NCBI GenBank assembly: GCA_003650585.1
Contig: QMQS01000071.1
Span: 1 to 5,113, forward strand
Direction of reading: 5' to 3'
Origin: Candidatus Woesearchaeota archaeon
GTDB taxonomy: Archaea; Nanobdellota; Nanobdellia; Woesearchaeales; B29-G15
Length of the DNA: 5,113 bases
Part shown: positions 1-5,033 of the stretch, in pieces
Numbering within the stretch: the stretch's first letter is position 1
How the letters are laid out: the number at the start of each line of letters is the position of its first letter
Position numbers and translations under genes: made by a program
The notes under the pieces: model-generated
Told to the model about the DNA's origin: nothing
Database searches by the model: none
The model's input: only the letters and a program-made list of their open reading frames with translations

Positions 1-377
1 GAGAGGGCATTAACAACAGACACACCAACTCCGTGCAACCCACCAGACACCTTGTAAATATTCTTGTCAAACTTCCCACCTGCGTGGAGTTTTGTCATCA
101 CAATCTCCACACCCGGTAGTTTGTAAACAGGGTGTTTGTCAACTGGGATGCCCCTTCCATTATCCTCAACTGAGAGGGAATTATCTTTGTGGATTACCAC
201 ATTTATCTTGTTGCACTTGCCAACCATTGCCTCGTCAATGGAGTTGTCAATTACCTCACTAAAGAGATGGTGCAAGCCTCTGGTATCTGTAGAGCCAATG
301 TACATGCTCGGTCTTTTCCTAACTGCTTCAATACCCTCCAAAACCTTGATTGTTTGGGCGTTATACTTTTCAGCCAT
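1..377 (-). CDS. gyrB: DNA gyrase subunit B, N-terminal part (GHKL ATPase domain), cut by the window edge
   Basis: ATPase subunit of the type IIA topoisomerase that introduces negative supercoils with GyrA. The 125 codons seen start at MAEKYNAQ and cover the front of the GHKL ATP-binding domain. Visible landmarks are KRPSMYIGSTD (residues 21-31), the N-box EVIDNSIDEA (41-50) with the expected general-base Glu41 and Mg-binding Asn45, the DNGRGIP loop (72-78, Asp72 contacting adenine), HAGGKFD (98-104), typical of GyrB/ParE, and the glycine-rich lid GGLHGVGVS (112-120). The match is to bacterial-type GyrB rather than archaeal topoisomerase VI B, and archaeal gyrases are considered ancient imports from bacteria. 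The start is the first ATG of the frame and matches the family N-terminus; no strong Shine-Dalgarno precedes it. The C-terminal TOPRIM part lies off the left edge, and gyrA may follow there. ParE is the main alternative name, less likely in an archaeon. Confidence 0.95.
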   Translation of the reverse strand, partial: MAEKYNAQTIKVLEGIEAVRKRPSMYIGSTDTRGLHHLFSEVIDNSIDEAMVGKCNKINVVIHKDNSLSVEDNGRGIPVDKHPVYKLPGVEIVMTKLHAGGKFDKNIYKVSGGLHGVGVSVVNAL

Positions 378-424
378 TTTCAACTCGTCCCACTAATTTT
401 TAATCAAATTTTTTAATTGTTTTT

Positions 425-459
425 GCTAGATTTAGCCAAAAGCTCCTAGCCAGTTTTTT
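425..459. other. Imperfect hairpin followed by a T-run in the gyrB leader region
   Basis: Read on the plus strand, GCTAG (425-429) pairs with CTAGC (446-450). Inside, AGC (434-436) can pair with GCT (442-444) around a short A-rich loop. Six T residues follow at 454-459, giving an intrinsic-terminator-like layout on the plus strand. No plus-strand gene lies upstream, so if it works as a terminator it would stop only antisense transcription out of gyrB. On the minus strand the same hairpin would sit in the gyrB 5' leader. The stem is short and interrupted, so it may be chance. Confidence 0.25.
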
Positions 460-484
460 CTATGATAGAAGGAGGTTGAGCCAT

Positions 485-498
485 TTATATAATTTTCG
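485..498 (-). promoter_or_regulatory. Putative BRE/TATA promoter facing gyrB
   Basis: On the minus strand CGAAAA (493-498) is followed at once by A/T-rich sequence containing TTATATAA (485-492), the usual archaeal order of BRE then TATA box. The TATA element is itself palindromic, so the BRE sets the direction, and only the minus-strand side has a purine-rich BRE. A start about 26 nt downstream would fall near 462 and leave a gyrB leader of about 85 nt. A weaker A/T-rich stretch at about 395-406 (GATTAAAAATT on the minus strand) could instead drive a nearly leaderless gyrB transcript. Confidence 0.55.
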
Positions 499-501
499 GT
501 G

Positions 502-515
502 TTCTCTCGAGAGAA
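502..515. promoter_or_regulatory. Perfect 14-bp palindrome, candidate operator between two divergent promoters
   Basis: TTCTCTCGAGAGAA equals its own reverse complement over all 14 bases. It begins three bases beyond the outer edge of the minus-strand BRE (493-498) and ends nine bases before the plus-strand BRE (525-530), so it lies between the promoters of gyrB and the transporter. Symmetric sites of this size are typical for dimeric helix-turn-helix or ribbon-helix-helix regulators. Bound protein could block TBP/TFB at either promoter. No regulator gene is visible nearby, so the binder is unknown. Confidence 0.5.
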
Positions 516-524
516 GTTTTAAAT

Positions 525-539
525 AGAAAGGTTTATATT
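525..539 (+). promoter_or_regulatory. BRE/TATA promoter of the EamA transporter gene
   Basis: AGAAAG (525-530) is a plausible BRE, and TTTATATT (532-539) is a TATA box centred about 29 bases before the ATG at 565. With the usual archaeal TATA-to-start spacing of about 26 bases, transcription would begin around 562-565, giving a leaderless or nearly leaderless mRNA. No Shine-Dalgarno lies before the ATG, which fits. An upstream ATG at 551 opens only a five-codon frame whose TGA overlaps the real start, and it would lie before the predicted transcription start. Confidence 0.65.
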
Positions 540-564
540 TGCAACCAAGTATGCCAAACCCAAA

Positions 565-1422
565 ATGAGCATTAAGGGTTTAATCCTAATTCTTGTTTCA
601 TCTTTGCTTTACGCCGGTCTGGTGATTGTGAATAAGCTTGCCCTTAAGCCCAGCATTGACACATTTCAATATGCTCTCTTTATGGCTGTTTTCCTTGCTG
701 TGCCATCCCTGCTGTTTCTAAGTCCGAGGAGAGAATTGCTTAAGATGAGTTGGTATGATTGGGGGCTTTGTGGGATAATAGGTGTGCTCGCTTCTGGTGT
801 GGTGCAGCTTCTGTGGATATATGGACAGAAGTTAACCACATCAGTGAATGCCGGCTTTATCACAACACTTGCTACTCCCCTCACTGCAATATTTGCTTAC
901 CTAATATTGCGTGAGAGACTAAGCAGCCACAAACTCTTAATGGCGATGATTGCCTTTTTGGGCATGGGTATAATGATCACCAACCTGAGATTGGGTGGGC
1001 TCAACAATGGCGATTTGCTTTTGATTTCAGCAATGGTTGTAATAGGCTTTACGAATGTGCTAGCAAAGATTGCTATGAATAGGCTCTCTGGCTTAACCGT
1101 TAGTTTGCTTAGGATAGTGTTCGGTGCTGCTTTTATGCTTATTGTGGCTCTTGCAACAAAGCAATTTTTCTCTTTTAAAGCAGTGGAGCCAGTGTTTGGC
1201 TATCTCCTTTTGAGTAGCTTTTTCACATTCACCTTTCTCATTGCATATTATATCGGAATGCAACTCACAAGCCCCACTTATGCCACAGTGATATTCCTTT
1301 TAGAGGTAGTATTCACAAGCATTGTTGGGGTTTTACTCCTCGGTGAGATGCTCTCGTGGCTTCAGTGGGTTACGGGAGGAATTGCCTCTCTTGCAATAAT
1401 TCTCTTTGTGCTGGCAGATTAA
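565..1422 (+). CDS. EamA/DMT superfamily membrane transporter
   Basis: A 285-residue integral membrane protein of the drug/metabolite transporter superfamily, probably exporting a small metabolite or amino acid; the substrate cannot be read from sequence. Ten hydrophobic segments are visible at about residues 5-25, 34-53, 64-85, 91-115, 122-140, 148-170, 178-198, 209-232, 238-261 and 264-283. They form two five-helix EamA repeats (about 4-141 and 148-284). Repeat hallmarks are a proline in the fourth helix followed by LRERLS (115-120), and the matching LLLGEML (257-263) at the end of the ninth. Length is normal for the family. The ATG is chosen because a TATA box sits at leaderless distance and the first helix starts directly. 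It is divergent from gyrB and has its own promoter. The next gene downstream also has its own promoter, so this gene is probably monocistronic. Confidence 0.9.
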   Translation: MSIKGLILILVSSLLYAGLVIVNKLALKPSIDTFQYALFMAVFLAVPSLLFLSPRRELLKMSWYDWGLCGIIGVLASGVVQLLWIYGQKLTTSVNAGFITTLATPLTAIFAYLILRERLSSHKLLMAMIAFLGMGIMITNLRLGGLNNGDLLLISAMVVIGFTNVLAKIAMNRLSGLTVSLLRIVFGAAFMLIVALATKQFFSFKAVEPVFGYLLLSSFFTFTFLIAYYIGMQLTSPTYATVIFLLEVVFTSIVGVLLLGEMLSWLQWVTGGIASLAIILFVLAD

Positions 1423-1450
1423 AAGTTAACACTTGATAGTAATAAAAAAC

Positions 1451-1467
1451 CGAAAGCTTTTTAAATA
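1451..1467 (+). promoter_or_regulatory. Strong BRE/TATA promoter of the small unknown gene; decides its start codon
   Basis: CGAAAG (1451-1456) is a BRE, and TTTAAATA (1460-1467) is a TATA box centred at about 1463.5. A start 26-27 bases downstream falls at 1490, exactly on the second in-frame ATG. The first ATG (1481) is only about 18 bases from the TATA centre and would lie upstream of the transcript. The motif closely resembles the minus-strand promoter facing gyrB, since both contain ACCGAAA followed by an A/T-rich box. Confidence 0.7.
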
Positions 1468-1489
1468 GGGGCTCTGCTTTATGGTAGAT

Positions 1490-1909
1490 ATGGGAGCTTT
1501 AAAACAACTCTACGATAGTTTAGGCAGACCCGAGTGTTGCGAATATAGCCAAGAGGGTGTTTACCTTGCTATGGGGGGAATGTGTAAGGTAGAACTCCCT
1601 TATGATGAAATGCTGAGGGTAACCCCAAGGGCAGGTGAGGAAGTAATTGTTACCACCTCCACTGGAGCCCCTACCATGATACAGTACCACGGTGAGGATT
1701 CTAGTGCAATGTTGAATACCCTCGCTGCGTTAGGGCTCCCAAGATCTTGGCCTACGAATCTGGGCGAAAAGGTTTTTTACCTCTTCTTAGGGCATCTTAA
1801 GGAGAATAAATTTAAGGGCCCACTCTCTCTTGAACAGCAAATTGTTCCTGGTAAAGAGAGCCAACTTGAGTTAGTATTAAGGAGATTGCTAAGTGTGCGT
1901 AATCCCTAA
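1490..1909 (+). CDS. Small soluble protein of unknown function
   Basis: I do not recognise this 139-residue protein (142 if the upstream ATG at 1481 were used). The ATG at 1490 is preferred because the BRE/TATA pair places the transcription start there. It has no signal peptide and no membrane helix. The N-terminal half looks beta-rich around residues 23-66, with alternating hydrophobic and polar residues and a stretch EEVIVTTSTGAPTMIQY (50-66). The C-terminal half looks mainly helical and ends in the basic ELVLRRLLSVR (127-137). Cysteines fall at 16, 17 and 32, not in a clear metal-binding spacing. The stop overlaps the stop of the convergent minus-strand gene by 4 bp. That the frame is real is supported by its good promoter and by lack of a competing frame. 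It could be a lineage-specific family. Confidence 0.7.
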   Translation: MGALKQLYDSLGRPECCEYSQEGVYLAMGGMCKVELPYDEMLRVTPRAGEEVIVTTSTGAPTMIQYHGEDSSAMLNTLAALGLPRSWPTNLGEKVFYLFLGHLKENKFKGPLSLEQQIVPGKESQLELVLRRLLSVRNP

Positions 1910-2673
1910 TTGAAACTCCTGAAAGGTACACTCTTCGGAGATAATTGGAGATGGGCTTGATACGCTGGATGCTCATTCGCCCTAAAAAGAAAGTATACCC
2001 TATCTCTCCCAAAGGTTGATGGCACTGCCAGTACTCTCACAGGGCATCCACTAACCCCCAAATCCAGCCACCCATTTATCCTCCTTATTTGGTTACCAGA
2101 GGGTCTTATCAAGAGACGCTCGGTTACCTCTATTTCTTGGATTGGGAGTTGAGAGACCCTTTTCACAAATGCAAACCTGCCTAGCATATTGAAGAGGAAC
2201 CCTCTTCCAAGCCCCTCCTTATTATCAAAAATGTAGCGTATTAGCTGGTCCCTTTCAATCCTTGTGTGACCCACTAGGTCAGGATCGAATGCTGCCCTAA
2301 TCCCACTCAGCATTCGAGCCAAGCCGTACTGGAATGTTTTGGAGAACTTCTTTGCATAACCCCTTGAAATGGTTGTCCTTTTGGGTTCTGGAAGTGAGAA
2401 GAGCCAGATGCACCTTTTAAGCACTTCAACAATGACTGTGTATCCATGGTGGATATCTGGAATATTTCTCCCTTCAATCCAGTTGTAGAAAGAGGTGAGA
2501 TATTGGATGTATACGCTAAGCTGCGCTGCATGCTCCTTCTCCCTTTTGTCTGGCGAGATAAGACAAAAGCTAATCACTTGCTTTATTGCTTCGATGATAT
2601 TGGGGTTAGAGATATGGTTAAAGTCATCTCTTTTGAATATAATTTGGAAATTTATGAGTCCCTTATAATACAT
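1906..2673 (-). CDS. Unknown protein, last gene of the RimK-fusion operon
   Basis: I do not recognise this 255-residue protein. The first two thirds look helical: possible helices around residues 25-40, 47-66 (with SFYNWIEGRNIPD, 61-73), 78-94, 103-130 and 138-171. The last third (177-249) looks like beta strands, with IEVTERLLIRPSG, WLDLGVSGCPVRVLAVPS and DRVYFLFR. It is basic overall, with many Arg and Lys at 98-147 and 185-198, which could suit nucleic acid or ribosome contact; this is only a guess. It has no signal peptide or clear membrane helix and no catalytic motif I can name. The ATG lies 10 nt after the stop of the metallo-hydrolase gene and has a purine-rich ribosome binding site, so it is almost surely co-transcribed. 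Its 3' end overlaps the convergent small gene by 4 bp. Confidence 0.72.
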   Translation of the reverse strand: MYYKGLINFQIIFKRDDFNHISNPNIIEAIKQVISFCLISPDKREKEHAAQLSVYIQYLTSFYNWIEGRNIPDIHHGYTVIVEVLKRCIWLFSLPEPKRTTISRGYAKKFSKTFQYGLARMLSGIRAAFDPDLVGHTRIERDQLIRYIFDNKEGLGRGFLFNMLGRFAFVKRVSQLPIQEIEVTERLLIRPSGNQIRRINGWLDLGVSGCPVRVLAVPSTFGRDRVYFLFRANEHPAYQAHLQLSPKSVPFRSFN

Positions 2674-2677
2674 GATT

Positions 2678-2685
2678 AACCCCTT
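2678..2685 (-). promoter_or_regulatory. Ribosome binding site of the unknown 255-residue gene
   Basis: The minus strand reads AAGGGGTT, four bases before the ATG at 2673, in the short gap after the upstream stop and overlapping it by two bases. It partly matches the archaeal anti-Shine-Dalgarno and supports this start and coupling to the gene before it. Confidence 0.5.
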
Positions 2686-3538
2686 ATCTCACCGGATGTT
2701 GTTGATAAAGCTGCTTTCTCTTATTCTCCAAAACATCCTCAACCTTGCCAATGAATTCAGCTGCACAACACACCTTATTGCCACCAAAAGCGAGCACCTC
2801 AGCCATCTTCTCTCTCCATTTAATATCCCGTAAAAGGTGATGCTCAAGCACCAATCTCTCGATGGGGCACTCCTTAAGTATCCTCATTAGATTCGCCTTG
2901 GCTTGTTCAAAGTGTTCATGTGAATACCTGTACCCAAGCATGTATGTCATTGGACCATCAACAAACACAATATTTGGCTTTGATTTTAGTACAAATCCAA
3001 TCTGCTCATCGATTGCAGGACCCTCCACATCAGAGGTGTGCACAAACCTGGTTTCTCCGTCATCCACCAACACCTCAACCACATACCCCAGTTTGCTGTT
3101 TGTGCCATGGAACACTGCTTTGGAGAAGACCAATCTTGTAGAGCCAAATTTGTAAGTATTACCGTCACAGTATTCAAGCCTCTTTGGGCGTAGCTTTGGG
3201 AGAAAGAACTTTGCCCGAGAGAACCCACTCTTGTTTATATTTTTCTCCGGGTGCTTAACCAAAGCAACCTTACCATCGTAAAGCTCAGGATGGTTAGGGT
3301 TGTGGTGGTCGTAGTGGTAATGCGTAATAATGAGCACCTCACATCCCTTTGATAGCTTGGTTATCTCTTGCCATTGCTTCTCTTGCCTCTCAAGTTCGAT
3401 AGGATGTGGGGGATAACCGTTTCTCCATGGTGCCAACGCCACTCCAGGGTCAATGAACAACTTAACATCCTTGGTTTCAACATAGGTTGCCATGCCCCGC
3501 GTCCCAAGAGAATCAAATGCAACTGGTTTTATTATCAT
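2684..3538 (-). CDS. UPF0282 (COG2248) metallo-beta-lactamase-fold hydrolase
   Basis: A 284-residue predicted metal-dependent hydrolase of the metallo-beta-lactamase superfamily. The family is widespread in archaea and, to my knowledge, lacks a defined substrate. The N-terminus has the family pattern DSLGTRGMATYVET (9-22) and LFIDPGVALAPWRNGYPPHPIE (27-48). The metal centre is visible as HYHYDHH (73-79, the HxHxDH motif), His144 in AVFHG, Asp170 in HTSDVEGP (167-174) and His233 in LEHHLLRD (231-238). Length is near the family norm of about 300. The ATG overlaps the stop of the RimK fusion as ATGA, with AAGGAA just upstream, so translation is coupled. By context it might hydrolyse a product or adduct made by the ligase, but RNA or phosphoester substrates are equally possible for this fold. 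The C-terminal tail (266-284) is charged and likely helical. Confidence 0.92.
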   Translation of the reverse strand: MIIKPVAFDSLGTRGMATYVETKDVKLFIDPGVALAPWRNGYPPHPIELERQEKQWQEITKLSKGCEVLIITHYHYDHHNPNHPELYDGKVALVKHPEKNINKSGFSRAKFFLPKLRPKRLEYCDGNTYKFGSTRLVFSKAVFHGTNSKLGYVVEVLVDDGETRFVHTSDVEGPAIDEQIGFVLKSKPNIVFVDGPMTYMLGYRYSHEHFEQAKANLMRILKECPIERLVLEHHLLRDIKWREKMAEVLAFGGNKVCCAAEFIGKVEDVLENKRKQLYQQHPVR

Positions 3539-5025
3539 TCTTCCTTTTTGTGTAGAAACCTTTTGAGCATGATAGTGCCCTCTTTAAACTTTATGTCTAC
3601 CTCTTCACCATCCATAAGCTTTGACTTCTTGAGTATTATCTCTGGTAGCACTATGGAGTTACCCTTTAGCTTTAGGGTTGTGATTAAACTGGAGTAACCA
3701 TTGGGTTGGCTTGTTGATAGCCCCAATTCCTCGAATAATCTGGTGGTGCCAGTGCTCTTGTGCTTCTCTTTGAATTCCCTTGTTTTATTGTACAAGAATC
3801 TTGCTATTTCACCTGCTATGTTTATTCGCGTGGCTTTGGTAATCCCTTGCAGACCAGGCGAGATATTCGCCTCGATTACCAGGGGTCCAGTGGGGCCCTC
3901 TAGCATGTCTATTGCGCATATCTCTGCTTTGAGGACTCTTGCAGCCCTCACACATATATTCTTTGTTTTTTCATCTAACTCAACCTTCTCACCTAGCCCG
4001 CCCATGTGAATATTTGAGCGCACATCACCAACAGCCGCCTTTCTCTTCATTGCTGCCACAACCCTATCCCCTAGCACAATGGCTCTAATATCTTCACCAT
4101 GTGTGTCAATAAACTCCTGAACTATGAAAGGCTGTCGTAAGGTGTCAAGTGCGTCTAGAATGGTGTTGGCAGAGGTGTAAGAGTCAGCGAACATTACCCC
4201 CTTACCTTGTGTTCCTTTGGGAAACTTTAGTATTATTGGATATTTAATCCTCTTTAGAAGTTTGCGGGCTGCCTCATTTGAGGAGGCAAAGTACGTTGCA
4301 GGCATTGGTATCTTGTTTTCTTGAAGAACAAGGTGTGTGCTGAGTTTGTCATGAACAATAGCGAAACTTGAGGGATGCAAAGGCAAATAACATTTGTTCA
4401 AGAGAAACCGAGAAATGGTTGCCAAAACATCAGCATATCTGAAAGACCCCTTCACATAAACACAATCATACTTCTCTAGTGGCTTCCCCTCGTAAAGCAC
4501 CATTGGCTCTTTTGGGTTAAGTTGGATTTCGATGTTCCTAACATTAAGGTTATCCACGCGCTTGAAGTACTTGGTCATCTCATGGATAGTCATGAGTGAA
4601 CTCTTGCTACCAAGAGAGATAACAGCCGCAGTATAGTTGCTAAGTGGTGGTTCGTGGTGCATGAACTCTTGGGGTTGCTTCTCAGGGTTTACCACAAACC
4701 TGTATTTGGTTATTACATCCTTCCCAATGAGCATTGGGTATTTGAGATGGCTTCTGTCTGTTAAGTTTGCTTCAATCTTGATTGGTACGTTCTTTAGCAA
4801 GAAGGTGCATTCCACAACCGGCCTAACGCTGGTGCCATGTGATGACTTGACTTTGTGGGTATCAACGATTGGGCCTAGCTCCAATTCCATTGCTAAGGTT
4901 TCATCAATAGAGGTATTGTCTGCACCTGTATCAACCTTAGCGAGCACCTCTTTTGTAGTACCCTCTTGTGTTTTGAACACTACCCTTTCAACCATCCCCA
5001 AGATCTTTGGGTCGTCTGTCTCCAT
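3535..5025 (-). CDS. Fusion of retropepsin-like (RimB/COG4067) domain, RimK-type ATP-grasp ligase and AbrB-like domain
   Basis: A 496-residue three-domain protein. Residues 7-115 resemble the RimB/ATP-dependent zinc protease (DUF785, COG4067) retropepsin fold, with KVDTGADNTSI (30-40; catalytic-type Asp32) and the hydrophobic-Gly motif MLIGKDVI (98-105). Residues 135-415 are a full RimK-type ATP-grasp ligase, which joins glutamate or a similar amino acid to a protein C-terminus or cofactor using ATP. Visible parts are DKLSTHLVLQENKIPMPAT (226-244), ATP-binding Lys267, glycine-rich KGTQGKGV (270-277), VQEFI and GEDIRAIVLGDRVVAAM (302-326), RSNIHMGG (336-343), and metal ligands Asp373, Glu385 and Asn387 in AIDML and VIEANISPGLQGIT. 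Residues 448-490 look like an AbrB/MazE swapped hairpin (KGNSIVLP then GEEVDIKFKEGTIMLKR). The frame stays open to 5103, but those 26 codons translate the tRNA (giving GGSNPSGP), so the ATG at 5025 is used; DPKILGMVE then matches the family start. Target and polymer type are unknown. Confidence 0.93.
   Translation of the reverse strand: METDDPKILGMVERVVFKTQEGTTKEVLAKVDTGADNTSIDETLAMELELGPIVDTHKVKSSHGTSVRPVVECTFLLKNVPIKIEANLTDRSHLKYPMLIGKDVITKYRFVVNPEKQPQEFMHHEPPLSNYTAAVISLGSKSSLMTIHEMTKYFKRVDNLNVRNIEIQLNPKEPMVLYEGKPLEKYDCVYVKGSFRYADVLATISRFLLNKCYLPLHPSSFAIVHDKLSTHLVLQENKIPMPATYFASSNEAARKLLKRIKYPIILKFPKGTQGKGVMFADSYTSANTILDALDTLRQPFIVQEFIDTHGEDIRAIVLGDRVVAAMKRKAAVGDVRSNIHMGGLGEKVELDEKTKNICVRAARVLKAEICAIDMLEGPTGPLVIEANISPGLQGITKATRINIAGEIARFLYNKTREFKEKHKSTGTTRLFEELGLSTSQPNGYSSLITTLKLKGNSIVLPEIILKKSKLMDGEEVDIKFKEGTIMLKRFLHKKEE
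3541..3546 (-). promoter_or_regulatory. Ribosome binding site of the UPF0282 gene, inside the RimK-fusion coding region
   Basis: The minus strand reads AAGGAA two bases before the ATG at 3538, within the final Lys-Lys-Glu-Glu codons of the upstream gene. With the ATGA stop/start overlap it indicates translational coupling of the two proteins. Confidence 0.5.
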
Positions 5026-5033
5026 TTTTGGTA

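Noticed and set aside
136..416. Two overlapping plus-strand frames at the left edge
   Set aside because: They are antisense to gyrB, whose minus-strand translation matches every N-terminal ATPase motif.
446..484. Twelve-codon minus-strand frame in the gyrB leader region
   Set aside because: Its ATG abuts the TATA box, upstream of the expected transcription start, so it would not be in the mRNA.
551..568. Five-codon frame MPNPK overlapping the transporter start as ATGA
   Set aside because: It lies upstream of the predicted leaderless transcription start and is too short to support.
2862..3228. Several frames of 73-97 codons on both strands inside the metallo-hydrolase gene
   Set aside because: Shadows of the UPF0282 coding frame, with no recognisable composition or start signals.
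3368..4009. Plus-strand frames of 109 and 102 codons
   Set aside because: Antisense to the UPF0282 and RimK-fusion genes, which carry clear catalytic motifs.
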